64,000 bases of DNA, taken from assembly GCA_001929475.1 (NCBI GenBank), contig LXFE01000157.1:62001-126000 (forward strand). The letters are read 5' to 3'. The notes beneath the pieces were generated by a model. It saw nothing but the letters and a program-made list of their open reading frames with translations, did no database searches and was not told where the DNA came from. The position numbers and the translations under genes were made by a program. This DNA comes from Neolecta irregularis DAH-3 (Eukaryota; Ascomycota; Neolectomycetes; Neolectales; Neolectaceae). Within the stretch, counting starts at the first letter, position 1. Each line of letters begins with the position of its first letter. Below, one piece after another: positions 43,921-56,816 of the stretch.

Positions 43921-46900
43921 GGTTGAAAAAGAGAGAATATGGGGATGGGTTTGAGGAGTTATAAAGGATTTGTTAAGAAAGGAATCGAAGGTTCTGGAAG
44001 GCTCGTGCAGACAGGCCGCGGTATACCCGTCAAATTGTCGGTATTACGGACTAGTCAATATTCTGTTGAATTCTAAAAGCTTTAGAACAGCTCCTACAAA
44101 AATAGTTTCTCAAACAGGGGATAGACTCGGCGGCGTCAAGACCCTTGCGAAACATGTCAGGAAGACGTGTCATCGTCCGTTTCGACTTTTTTCCTAATCG
44201 GGATGGATACTCGTGCCCAAACAATGAGCCTCGGTAATGGTCTAGGATTTCGTGCAGGGTGTTCTAGTGATAGCTTTCGCCGCATAGTCTGAGATCATTT
44301 AGATTCTGGAGTTTGACTATTATAGTCTAGTAAAATAGGTCAAATAATGCAACACAATGTAATCTATGCCAGCAGTCGGAGATGTGATGAATGCAAAAAT
44401 AGGCCACGGAGGAGTAGACTTGTCGGCACACAGGTTGTAGTTGTAGCGTCGGAAACATAGAGGAAAAAGAGGAAAAAGAGGAAAAGGATTCTTTGATTCT
44501 TAGCGGGATGGATAGAGCATTATCCAACCCGCCCTACAAATGTGCAGATACAGGACTATTTATAGATTTTCAAGAATTCATTGTAGTAAAATCAAGGAAG
44601 AAAATACCCATCAGATAACCAGAAAATACCCTGTGTACGAATTTCTTGCGACAGACTCATGGGTGGCGAGTGGTTTTCATTATTTCCTCTAGAGATCTTC
44701 CATAGGGGTACATTGCCATTTTACCTGCCAGGAACAATACGTACAATGATTGAGGAGATCTCCCTTTTGGATTAGCAAAAGATCTCTGGAAACGGAGACG
44801 GGAATGTAACTTAGCTCAAGGAAATCCACAAACTGTCACAGCAAACAATTATTTATCTAGTAAAACCCTACCGTTTCCTCAGTAACGTAATATATATCCG
44901 TCAATTGGAGTCCCTACAATGTAGAGTTTCCCCCATAAAGAGAGACTGCAGAGAACTATGATAGACGAGAATATTCTTCCAAATCCCAGTATTGCCGTCG
45001 CACTGAAGTCCGAAAATCACCGCAAAACACGTAGATAATAAACTCCGCCGATGACCTGTGGGAATGATCTCTGGGCTGGCGGGCTTTTGGACATGGGATA
45101 TGGTAGAGAATGCGAAACAAATTTGCAAACGAGTAAATGTTTCAGGCGCACACGTGCTGTGGAGAGCATAGACAGGCAATCCTTCCTTCTCTACGGTCCA
45201 ATAGGCTAAAACCATTGATATATTATTATTACTAGGAGGATTTCAAGGCCAGTGGTTTGAAGAACGATATATTTGCAGATCCAGCAGACTTGTGGAAATA
45301 CACCTAACTTCACGTCTTACCTTTTTTGCCCCTCCGTTCTCCTATCACTCACGTTAAGAATACGGCCTTCTGTCCTATACATCTTGACGTCAACAAAAGA
45401 CACCGCCAACTTGAAGTACGTCTTTTTTAATATGAAAACTTGACTCTAAATTTGTCGAATTCACACTTGAAACCATCATCAACCATGCTACTATAATAAT
45501 TCCAATGATAATTCATGATCATACACTTCATGTCAAATTAGGGAAGGTCATTGATAAATCTCAGGATTCATGTCTCCTCAATTCATAATTCTATCCTTGG
45601 TGTTTTTTGGAGTCTAGTTAAGAAAACAGACAATGTAGGCTACCATTTGTGGAGGATTGTTTATATCTTAGAATATTTGATTGTATCTGCTCAAATTGTA
45701 TCCAAACTGAGCGTTAAAATAGAAAAGCTATAGGTGTGATATCCAGCCAGATGGGTGAACTGATTAGTGCATGTGCTTCGGCGTCCAAACCCATAATTAC
45801 AGGGTCGATCGAAGGATTTTAAATCCACATTTTTAGTGAAGGCAATTTTCTGTTTATCCATCTCGATGAATGTTCTTCTGAACTTATTCTCCTTTATTGT
45901 TTTTTGCGTGTTCAAATTTCTTCCTTTCCGTTGCGACTAACCACAATTTCCTAGCCCTAATCCCCATATTGCTTGTGCTTCCAGAGCAAAGATTTTGAAT
46001 AGCCTGAACTTCAATGAGCTCCTTCCTCAATTTTGCTGCAGAATGCTCTTTATTCTTTTTAAAAAATGAACCAAGATCGAATGGGACATTGTTCGTTCGT
46101 AAGATAATGCAGCCCACTCTTGAATTGATAGATCTTTCAAGTATTTTGGTCTAGCAAAGAGAGACGACTTGTTGAAGCGCTTCAAGTGGGTTGAAACTAA
46201 TACAAGAAATTACCTCACGCTAAACTATTTGGTTTAATTAGTTAGTGACGTTGTGTTATAGACAATACCCTTTGAAGTACAATGATATATTGCTTTATTA
46301 ATTAAACAATTTTAAAATATCATGCATTATATAGTATGAACGTCAGATTCCGGACTCCAAGGATTAAGAAATGTTTAAACTTTAAAGGGTCCTTTACAAG
46401 AATGCCCAATGAAATCGGGACAACTTTCTTTAGACTCTGCTAATCGAGGAGAATCTAAAGTATTCAATATTAATATCTTTAAAAATGTCAGGGAGTGAAA
46501 GTTAATATATTGATAAGATACTAATCTTGAATACTGTATCCATGTCTCGCTTGTATTGTATTCCACCCGCTAATTGCCCACGGGAACAGGTAAGCCATTT
46601 TAGGACGTTTCATTAGTAATTGGTCGTGGAATAACCCATTTACCTTCCCTGATACAATAGTTGGTAATGCAAGCAGCTAAATAGCTTTGATTATGTCAAA
46701 TCTTTAAGTCTATTGGACTCCTAACTCGAAATTCTCATGAAACCTGCACCATTAGAAAGCTTACTCAATCTTCTATTCTTCTAGTTCTCCCGTGGTCAAT
46801 TGATGTGTGGCTAAATTGAGTGCCTCTCAAGAAGAGTTGAAATGGTTGATACCCACTTTATTCAACCGGTTCTCAAAATTGTAACCCAAGAATTGGCAAT

Positions 46901-47662
46901 TCCTGATATTTATGCCGCCATTGACCAACCTATTAATTCATACTGGCAACGACAGCCGCTCATTTGGAGAAGTGATTCAGAGAAAGGAACTCTTTTATTC
47001 CTTATATTCGATTTCAGGCGAGAGTAGACTGACATTTATCGCGAACATATAAACATCTCTAAGTGACGGATACCATCCCGAATCCGGAATTGTTTGATTG
47101 TGGGCAGTCATCCGGCACATTGTAAATCGTCAGATTTCCCAACCTCCACCAACCTCCTACCCACCTCCTGAACTTGTCAGTCTCCAGTATATCGCTTACA
47201 GACCCGCGATTATCGTTAGTATATATACGCATAGCTGCGAGTCGGACGCTATATTTATTTGTATAATCACAGTGTCTCGGTGTTACTGATCAGAGGCAAG
47301 CGCGGTGTTGAATATTTCGAATCTGCCTCCGACATATTGCATTCATTCCTCTACACGCTGTCGTTTCCTCGTGTATTCTCCAGAATCTTGTTGCTGTTCC
47401 AAATATCGCCGTATTTTATTTCCCGTGCGCATATTACAAAAGCCAATCTCCCCTTAGAACCGCCGATCTGTTCGCGGTTCTGCCCTCAACCTTCTCGGTT
47501 TGCTGGTCTACAAGGTACATCATTATTGCCCGATCACTGAAATAAAAAGGCTCAAGTTAACTGCATCGGATCTTCACTTTTTCCCTATCTCGATTGAATC
47601 GGGCTTTTGCTCAAATAACACCTTGCTTTCACTAAGATATCTTCGTAATCCTCAACACCACT
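43921..47662. other. Gene-poor 3.7-kb interval upstream of C2H2 factor
   Basis: No gene with a recognisable product. Short frames exist: minus 44901-45215 (104 codons, ATG start, begins MVLAYWTVEKEGLPVYALHS) looks protein-like but matches nothing I know; plus 46842-47027 (MVDTHFIQPVLKIVTQELAI) and 47098-47289 are smaller. The stretch is AT-rich with several A/T runs (46200-46340). It is by far the longest gap in the window and may be a long regulatory region or 5' leader of the 47.7-kb transcription factor, a non-coding transcript, or decayed sequence. Confidence 0.5.
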
Positions 47663-48962
47663 ATGGATCTACAACATGAAGGACAGCATTCATCACATAG
47701 ACTCTTTCAGGATTCGTTTAACCTTGGAGGTGTATCTTGGAGTGCCACAGTAACTCCTCCTGATCAATCATCAATCGATCCTATACAAGATGAGGGATCT
47801 CATTCGCCCCTGACGACAAGAGACACGCAACCGTTCATGTCGGCGGCGCAATTTGAACCACATCATCACACGCAAAGCCCTTATCACCAACCACAAGAGC
47901 CAAGGTTCCCGTTTTTTGGACCAGATGAACAATTTACCCCCTTCCCCAATTTTGTTGCACCGCATGCGAATCATATTCAAAGCTCTACACAATCTTATCA
48001 GCAATGCCTCGAACTGCCACACGACTTTCCTCCAATTAACTTCCTCGAGCGTCGTGTCTCATCGCCGATGCTGAAGACCAACACCTCGAATGAATTTTCT
48101 GCAGTTGCTAATAATACGTTGCAACATCAGTCACAGGCGAATACCGCCTTTAACCGCCGACCATCACCTTCAAATCCAAATCCAAATCACTCATTTAATA
48201 CAGGGCAGGTCATCGGTGATCATTTCCAGCAGCAAATCCAACCCAATTTATGGGGCCCAGAAAGAGGACACCCTTATATACGGCCTCGGTGGAGTCTCGA
48301 TCGAAGGATGTCACATCCAGTCTTGCCGTCAACATACCAAACCCCTCCTGATATTCCTCAAAGAGGCCGACAAATGTCCATGTTTGATTCCCGCTCAGAT
48401 GTTTCGGGTCAACCGTCACCAGCATCATTAACTTCATTCGATCCATATTCATCCTCTTTTCCTCTTGAGGTTCGCCAGGAACACAAACAAATGGCACCCC
48501 ATGTGTTCTATCACTCTGTTCCTGAAGAAGCGGAAACATCATCATCTCAGTTATCACATCTGTCACTTAAAACGCCTGTGGAACAACCGTTTGAATATGA
48601 GCATTCCTCAATGGCGGTGCTAGATCGAAGAAGCAGTCTAGCATCACTAAGTGATTATAATGCAGAGCAAACTAATATGATGCGGACGTTCAATGTGAAA
48701 AAAGCCTCGCCTAGCGCGAAGAAACATATCTGCGAGTTGTGTCACAAGCGATTTACTCGACCAAGTTCGCTGAAGACGCATCGTTTTAGTCACACAGGGG
48801 AAAAACGTATGAGTCAAAAGGGTTTACCGGTCTGACTAAATTGTAGCATTTGGCTGCGAATATCCTGGGTGTAAACGCAGTTTTTCTGTGGTTTCCAATC
48901 TTAAGAGGCACGCAAAGACGCATCGCAACAAAGTAGGCGACGAGGACGTTTCTGAGGAATAG
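47663..48962 (+). CDS. C2H2 zinc-finger transcription factor
   Basis: Start MDLQHEGQHSSHRLFQDSFN; one 40-nt intron leaves 1,260 nt (419 residues). The first ~340 residues are Gln/Ser/Pro/His-rich with no fold. Two C-terminal C2H2 fingers follow: HICELCHKRFTRPSSLKTHR with FSHTGEK, then, across the intron, PFGCEYPGCKRSFSVVSNLK with RHAKTH. The HTGEKPF linker is rebuilt exactly by the splice. This tandem pair near the C-terminus occurs in many fungal regulators; I cannot name the orthologue. It ends GDEDVSEE. The 3.7-kb gap upstream may be its control region. Confidence 0.88.
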
Positions 48963-49286
48963 AAATACCTCGGATCGCGTCGACTGGTCTGCGGCGCCTC
49001 CTTGTGGGTGTTTGGTATCTGGCGTTGGGAGCACTTTCATGTTTTGAGCGAGGACTTTATCATTTCTTTCTGTTCGAGGTTTTAAAATTTTCTTCTTATC
49101 TCTTTACCGACAAAATGTACATACACGTAGCACCCTAATAGCACTCATATATGTATTATGCATTATGGCCGGAATGGAACGTGATGGAAGAGCCAAGGAA
49201 TGCCACGTATCCATTTTTTGAATGCGCGCAATTTAAAATGCCAACGCCCGCTCCTCTTTCCCAATTTACCAACCATCCACTCCACC
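48963..49286. promoter_or_regulatory. KAR2 upstream region
   Basis: About 320 bp before the BiP start. A CCAAGGAATGCCACG string (49193-49207) resembles a CCAAT-N-CCACG ER-stress element with reduced spacing, and a CCAATTTACC lies at 49260. Induction by the unfolded-protein response is expected for BiP, but no site is proven. Confidence 0.35.
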
Positions 49287-51415
49287 ATGAAGAACTGGGT
49301 CTTCGCTACCATCTCCAGCTATCTGCTGGCTGGTTCGTTCCTGTCGGGCGGCTATGTGTCCGCAGATGAGCAGCTGAATTACGGCACCGGTACTTGTGGC
49401 CTGCTTTTTCCCAACACTGACATCCAAGTTATTGGAATTGATCTTGGTACTACCTATTCTTGCGTAGGTGCCATGAAATCCGGTCGAGTAGAAGTATGTC
49501 TATCCTGCTATGCGATAACCAACATCTAGATTATTGTGAATGATCAGGGCAGCCGGATTACACCATCTTATGTTGCTTTCACGGAAAATGAGCGGCTTGT
49601 AGGAGAAAGCGCTAAAAATCAAGCGGCGGCTAATCCAGAAAACACTATTTTTGATATCAAGTTCGTCAGTATTGTGCATGTTGTACTGACTTGTTTAGGC
49701 GTTTGATGGGACGGCGATTCAATGAGGCAGATGTACAAGATGATTTAAAGCACTTTCCTTTCACAGTCGTCGAACAAGACGGAAAACCGGTTGTCGAAGT
49801 CAAAGTTAAGGGAGATAACAGACGTTTCTCGCCAGAAGAAATATCCGGCATGATCCTTGGCGCTATGAAGAAAACCGCCGAAAGTTACCTTGGAGTCAAC
49901 ATTACTTATGCTGTCGTTACAGTTCCTGCTTACTTCAATGATGCTCAGCGCCAAGCTACCAAAGATGCTGGTGCAATTTCTGGTCTTGTCGTCCTGCGAA
50001 TCGTCAACGAACCTACAGCCGCAGCTATCGCTTACGGTCTTGATAAAAAAGAGGGTAGCAATCAAATCATTGTCTTCGATCTTGGTGGTGGTACTTTTGA
50101 TGTCTCGCTCCTGAGTATTGAAGAAGGTGTTTTTGAAGTTTTAGCCACTGCTGGAGATACCCATCTTGGAGGAGAGGATTTCGACAATCGCGTCATCCAA
50201 CACTTTGTTAAACTATACAATGGCAAATACAATGTCGATATCTCCAAGGATAATAGAACTTTGGGTAAACTCAAACGCGAAGTCGAGAAAGCAAAACGTA
50301 TCTTGAGTTCACAGATGAGTGCCAGGATCGAAATCGAAGCTTTCTTTGAGGGCAAGGACTTTTCTGAAACCCTCACTCGGGCCAAGTTCGAAGAAATTAA
50401 TCTCGACCTATTTAAGAAGACCATCGAACCCGTCAAAAGAGTGCTCAAAGATGCAAACGTCAAGATAAGCGAAGTGGATGATATCGTCCTAGTCGGTGGT
50501 TCCACCCGTATCCCCAAGGTTCAGCAGCTCATAGAGGACTACTTCGGTGGTAAGAAGGCTTCCAAAGGAATTAACCCCGACGAAGCCGTCGCATATGGCG
50601 CTGCTGTTCAAGGTGGTATTTTGAGTGGCGATGAGGGCGTTGATGACCTTGTTCTTCTTGATGTCTGCGCTCTCTCTGTGGGTATCGAAACTACTGGCGG
50701 AGTCATGACTAGTATCATCAAGAGGAACACTCCTATCCCATCCCGAAAACAACAGATGTTCTCTACTGCTGTTGACCAGCAACCGAGTGTACTCATCAAG
50801 GTTCATGAAGGAGAACGAACTCTTACTAAAGACAACAACTTCCTCGGTAAATTCGAGCTTGGCGGCATTCCACCTGCGCCCAGAGGCGTTCCACAAATCG
50901 CTGTTACATTTGAAATCGACGCTAATGGTATTCTCAAGGTTACCGCTGAAGATAAAGCTGCTGGAAATACTGAAAGTATCACCATAACCAACGACAAAGG
51001 AAGACTTTCTAAGGAAGAAATTGAGCGGATGGTGACAGAAGCCGAAGAATTTGCAGAAGAAGATAAACAGAATCGTGAAAGAATTGAGGCCCGAAATGGT
51101 CTCGAGAATTACGCCTACTCTTTGAAAGCTCAGGTCAACGATGAAGAAGGTTTGGGTGGAAAAATCAGTGCGGAAGACAAAGAAGCTATTCAAAATGCTG
51201 TGAAGACTGCTATTGAATGGCTCGATGAACACGGCTCTAGTGGTGCAAAAGAAGATTTCGAAGAACAAAAGGAGGCTCTATCCAGTGTTGCCTATCCAAT
51301 TACCAGCAAGCTTTGTATGGCTCCTATTTACGAGCATTTCTGACTGGATTTTTTAGACGAAGCAGCTGGCGGATCAGAATCAGACGAGGAGCCATCTGGT
51401 CATGACGAACTCTGA
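49287..51415 (+). CDS. KAR2: ER Hsp70 chaperone BiP/Kar2
   Basis: Lumenal Hsp70 for import, folding and ERAD. The signal peptide ([20 protein letters not shown]) precedes [20 protein letters not shown]. ATPase motifs: [59 protein letters not shown]. The linker DDLVLLDV is followed by the substrate domain [20 protein letters not shown]. It ends HDEL, the ER retrieval signal, reached only after a last 3' intron that joins ITSKL to YEAAGG. Four exons; introns after GRVE, in DIK/RLMGRR and near the end. The codons look biased toward a restricted set, fitting high expression. Confidence 0.97.
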
Positions 51416-51492
51416 TATATATAATATATATTTCGCTGCGACGTTAGTCAATAGAGCTTTCAGTTTCCTAAATATATATTGAGCGGCATCTA

Positions 51493-54373
51493 TTACTGAT
51501 GTATTGACAATAATTCTTTTACAATGCCAGCGGCCAAAGTTTCTCCTTCATTGCGCAGTATGATCCGACCGAAGTCCTTGTTTATGCTGTATATTTCCAG
51601 TTGCATGCCCTTTCCCAAAATAGTTAACTCTACAAATGCAGCCATTCCATTTGAGAGATACCTAGGATATTAATAAACCCAAATATGACTGTTGAGCAAG
51701 GTCATACCGTGGATTCTTCTTTACTATTGTTCCGGTCGTTTTGTCGACGACAGAAATAAGTTTTGATATAATTGCTGGCTCTTCTGTTCTGCCCCTATGA
51801 ATGACCACAGTTCCACCCAATGTCAAAGGCCGAGACATGTCGAATGTGATTATACGCGCCTCAATAACCTTGACGATTTGTATGGGACTGCACATATCGC
51901 AAAGAACATCCCCAACCCTGCTGGTCAACAATTCTTTTAGAGGCACTACAAACCTTAAATGCGCAATATCAAATCCAGTTATTCCGATGATAACATTATT
52001 CCCAGCGGCGGCGACGGTTCGATCTTCATCATCTACCTCGATCGTTTTGACAACGGCTGAGTCATCACAGGTCGGGCACACCACCGGGTCACCTACTTGT
52101 ATATGCCCGGAAGCAACACGGCCAATGATATTGATTGATGCCCCACTTTGGCTGCCTTTGTACAGATCCGATATTGACAACCGGAAAGGTTTATCAACAT
52201 CCCTTGAGATTTGGTTTGTGCTTTCTATAGAGTTACGCCTGAAAAATAAATAAAGGGTACCTATTTCTTCAAGAACAGATTTTTGGGCAGGCCATGAAGA
52301 TAATTGTACAGGCTTTGTAGTAATGTTGCCCCCAGTCAGTCCGCTACATGGAACAAACTTCAAATTTGTCGAATCGAATCCCACACGAGAAAGAAACTCA
52401 TTCATCTGTATACGAATTGTGTCAAACCGTTCTTTCGACCATTGAACCTCCGATTTTAAGCTTGGTATCTTTGCTCAACTTACATTGTCAAGTTTATTTA
52501 CTGCAACGAGCAAAGTTTGTACTCCAAGGCTGCGTGCCAGTAATGCATGCTCTTTCGTCTGGCCGTGTAAATGAAATCCAGATTCAAATGCGCCTGTAGA
52601 ACCATCGACTACAAGAATGGCAAAATCGGCCTTGAATAAGTTAGCTGTGATAAGGAATAACAGGAACATAGCTGTGAGGCACCAGCAATCATATTTGGTA
52701 CGAAGTCTCTGTGACCCGGCGCATCTAATAAAGTGTATGTACGCCCTCTGATACTGAACCTCCGGATCCCAATATCGATGGTTACTCCGCTTGTATTTCA
52801 GTTCATCCTCGTAATTTAAACGAACCGATTACGTTCTTCTTCTGTTCCATCGAGCAACCACGCAAGCGCAAAAGACGATTTCCCGATTTTACCGCTCTCT
52901 TGATGGAGCTTTTGCATTGTGCGTTTTTCAACTTCTCCAAGGTCGTGGAGCAACCGGCCGATCATTGTGCTCTTTCCAGCGTCTACATGGCCTGCTTGTA
53001 AGTGCTGTCGGTGATTATGTAATGCATACCAATAACAACAAAGTTTACATTATTATCCCGTCGAAGGGCTCTCAAAGTATCCCCATCGATCGGGTTTTTC
53101 TTGAGCACTTTACGCATCGGAACTGGATTTACTGGCACATTGCCGAGGCCCATGGTTTTCATGGGCCCAGTGAGAGTATCTCCACCTGTCGTTGGGGGTT
53201 TCCGAACATCTCTAGTCACCACTCGTGAAATTGCTAAAAGTAAGTGAAAGCCGAGACGGAGATCTACGTGATGTTGGGTCTGGTCGCTTATGTTTGGGAA
53301 TGGAAGATGTAAATGCAATTTTGGAGATTTGTGGGGCTAAAGGGAAAACAAAGCGATGATCAGCCTTTATTCCAAGTGAAGTTTGAGAAAAAGATTTGAG
53401 AATTATAGAAGTGGCAAAGTCAGAGGCGGTTGCAAGAAGTTCAGGCACTTGTGTTGGAGGATTCGGAGGAATATCTCGATTATCTCGTTTCTTGGGTTGC
53501 TGAGAGACAAAACCGAGTTCCGACTTTTGTTTTCGGTGATCCACAATGGGATTTTTAATTCCTTGGGAAGGTGTGATGATCTCTTTGTGAGAAGTTTCGT
53601 GCGTCAATGATTTTGACTTCCCAAACATCGCTACTGAAGACAACGCGCTAACTCTTCCAGTGGAGGAATTCACAGAAGTTCCTCGCGACTTCGCCAAAGC
53701 AGAAAGTTTAGAGACTTTTTTATTGGGCGACTCATTGTGAGGCGATCTCTCCTTGGAAAGTAACATTCCAGCGTGTTCATCATGGAGTTGACGTGGTTTG
53801 AGAATTGCAAGATCTTGTTGAAGATTAATCGAATCCTCCAATTGCGAAGAGACACGCAGTGCACCTTTTGTAACGGTAAACAATCCTCATAGAAGTAAAA
53901 TCGAGAGATATTTACCCGAAGCTTTCTTATCTGGAGACCTCGATTTTGAAACGGGGTTACGCTCTGCGTTATTCTGATTCGGTCGTTTCTTCACTTGCTG
54001 GACTAAAAATAAGTGCTAGGAAATGAAATCCGCAATACTGAGTAACCAGTCTATAGCCTTGTGAACATCGAAATAATAATACCAGAGGGCATCTTTGATT
54101 TCTTTCTCTGATATTCCTGTCCCATCTAATGTTTGGCAAGTTTGAGAGTAGGCATTCTCCAGTTGCTCTAAAGATCTTCAATAGATATAATACAGGAAGC
54201 ATTACCAGCTTCCTCTTCCGTCATTTCTGTTTGGGTCAGCAAATGCCGCTATTCTGTGTAAACCTGTATGTTCGTCTTCACAACTTTCGGCCAACACATC
54301 TGGTAGTGAGAAATTTTAGCAGACATAGTTTACCACCAACATCGAGATTCCTCACGGCGCGATGTCGGCTCAT
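51493..54373 (-). CDS. HBS1: Hbs1 translational GTPase (ribosome rescue)
   Basis: Partner of Dom34 in no-go and non-stop decay. Start [20 protein letters not shown]; the Hbs1 N-domain follows in small exons ([27 protein letters not shown]), then a Ser/Lys-rich linker ([20 protein letters not shown]). The G domain has [54 protein letters not shown] and VAVNKLD. Domains 2 and 3 read [37 protein letters not shown] and [20 protein letters not shown], ending [20 protein letters not shown]. At least nine short introns; all G motifs are present. Confidence 0.93.
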
Positions 54374-54498
54374 ACCCTACCGAGAATGGCCAGGACGATG
54401 TTGATTTGCAGAAGAGCTGGGGTGCCTACAAGACACGTGAACAACGTCATCAAATAAAGCATTCAATAAATAATGTTTAAGCCCGATCCAAATCCAAT

Positions 54499-56631
54499 TT
54501 ACAGATCAATTAAAGAAACTTCTTCCACATGTCTTGACCTTGTCGGTTGTCCCACCTGCTGATCAGAACCTCCAGCGTAATACTCCGGAATGAGCTGTGC
54601 CTGAGACGAAACTTGAAAAGGCCTAGTTGTTGAGCCGTGCTGGTGTGTCGCAGAAATATTCTGCACGGATGAAGCTGACCCGTCATTCCGAGTTATCTGA
54701 TATGGAGGGAACTGAGAATCTAATAGACGGTCATTTGGATATTGGGAATACGAAGATGCAAGAACTGGCGCTACAGGTACTGTGTCAACTTGAGCTGAGT
54801 TCAGGTAAGTATTTGATGTTGGATACTGAGAGACGAATGGAACTGGGCTGAATGTATCAGCAGTGTGCTCTGCCAAAGCCGGTTGAGGATAATCTGATCT
54901 AGTGCTTAATAGTTCGCGTTGGTTATAACTAGTGGAGTTTGACCGAATGGGATTGTCCGAACGATCAAAGTAAGAAGCAGAAGCCGCTTGCGAAATGTTT
55001 TGATGGGGAAGATACTGCTGAGGAGCCGATAGCATGTACGAGGAATAACGGCCTTGTCGTCCAATAGTCGTCATAGAAAATCTGGATTCAAGGAGCTGAT
55101 CATAAATATGAACAGCTTTTCCGATCTGAGAATGCATCCTTAGTAAAGTTTCTACATCAATTTAATTTTCACCTTGCAAGGGTATTCACCATGTTTATTC
55201 ATAGTTTCAGCAAGTGCACGGGCAAGTTTTGGTCTAAGAGCACCAATAGAATCGTGCAATTCCTGAATTTGGGGTTCTTTCGTCACTGTTCCAATAGGAG
55301 CAGACTTCAAGCGCTCTATCAGAGTACTGAAAAGGGTGATACTTTCAGTCTCTACTGGTGAGAGGTCGTACAAAACTACAGTCTACCCAGTTAGACTGGA
55401 CGACATGAGTACCATACTTTTGTTGATGAATGCGATTTGTATAGCGGTGACTGTGTAGGTGGTTCAACGACGACCTTCTTCTTTGCCTCCTCAACATCGC
55501 GAAGTGATGCCTGAATGGCGGCCTCGAGATCGTCATCTTTAGGTTTAGATGTGGTTTTAGGTTGGTAGCTGCTAGAACGGGCAGGAGCAGGTTTGGAGAT
55601 TAGATCGATTTTCGTGCTATCTTCTAAGCTCAGACGGAGTGCTGTTTTCAAGTCTTCGTCATCTTCCGCGTCTTCGCGAGCTGGTGGTGTTGCTGGAGTC
55701 TGTAAAAGCGGTCGTGTACCAGTTTGGTGTTTGAGTTTTTGAGCATTTCTGGGTTCAGTTTGTATAATGTGACATCCATCACAGACACGGACAGGTTGTA
55801 CAATGCCAAGACGGGGGAGAGGAATAGTTTTTGCTGAGCAGACCCCGCAGAAAACATTTCCGCAATTCCGGCAGTGATGCTTGCGATTGGTAAAAGTGAA
55901 CGGTATTCTACATCTCATGCAAACATCAGAATCAATCCATTCGGGCGGCTGGGTTTAGTTAGCTACCTCCGTATGAGAAAGATATTACAGCAATTGTATC
56001 GACGTATGATGCTGTGATTTCCTGTACCGTGGGAAACTCAAAACCTATTCATAAGATTCATGTCAAACATCGTCCAGTTGATGCCTTCATACTTCAACGA
56101 TTTGACTGCCTCTTCAACGTAGTGCAGGTGGGGTTTGCCTTGAAAGGCCAGTACCCATACCTGCATCAATTCCAGAATCCTGGACTTCACTTCAGCATTG
56201 GTGAATACCTACAAGTTAGCCACTAGATCAGCAGCAAGGATACCGTTGACTTGAGCAGAGAGGACATATTATCTATAAACTCTTTGGACGCCACCTCCAC
56301 GAGAAAGTGATCTCCGCCGTTCTTGACACAGGCATCGATGAGCTGTAGGTAAGCAATTCCTAGAAGTATGGTACGACGAATACCCGTAGAGTAGACAGTT
56401 GGACATTGGGGTTCTTATTCTCCAGACGCCGTTTCAGAGCCTTCATGGCGTCCTTGGGGGCTACAGACTTGCTCCTGATCTGATCGCATATCTCGAGAGT
56501 AAGGGCCCAGTCTTCGAAACCGGAAGGCAATGTTTCAGAGGTGGCCTTATCTGTGCAGGTTAGGCAGGTGAATACGCGCACAGGGAGATACCGATGAGCT
56601 CATCGAGAGGATTCGAGGACCACCAGGACAT
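54499..56631 (-). CDS. VPS27: ESCRT-0 subunit Vps27 (VHS-FYVE-UIM)
   Basis: Endosomal receptor that binds PI3P and ubiquitinated cargo and starts multivesicular-body sorting. Start [20 protein letters not shown], then the VHS domain ([39 protein letters not shown]). The FYVE finger keeps [10 protein letters not shown], the RKHHCRNCG basic patch and VRVCDGC. Two UIM helices follow ([16 protein letters not shown] and [17 protein letters not shown]). A helical GAT-like region ([20 protein letters not shown]) and a Gln/Tyr/Ser-rich tail end in SLIDL, a C-terminal clathrin-box type motif. Several short introns. Head-to-head with DOA4. Confidence 0.95.
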
Positions 56632-56816
56632 TGGATATGGCGGTTAGGGAGCGCATATAGTCAAGTGCCGGTATGCATGTAGCACTCACTCAGGAAACAT
56701 ACATGGACTATTTCTCAGTCTACTGGGGACTGCTGCCTGTGTAATACTGCTGCAGAAACAGGACGGCTTCTGTTTGGCATATCCTGACCCTCCTAACCCG
56801 CCTGCAAGCTTGCAAT
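56632..56816. promoter_or_regulatory. Shared divergent promoter of VPS27 and DOA4
   Basis: Only 185 bp separate the two ATGs, so both transcripts start here. Moderately GC-rich near the DOA4 start. No specific factor site recognised. Confidence 0.6.

Noticed and set aside
47098-47540. Pro/Tyr-rich short frames upstream of the C2H2 gene
   Set aside because: They look like leader sequence with chance frames; no continuous gene model could be built.
50489-51268. 259-codon minus-strand frame opposite KAR2
   Set aside because: It mirrors biased BiP codons and has no recognisable domain; BiP itself is certain.
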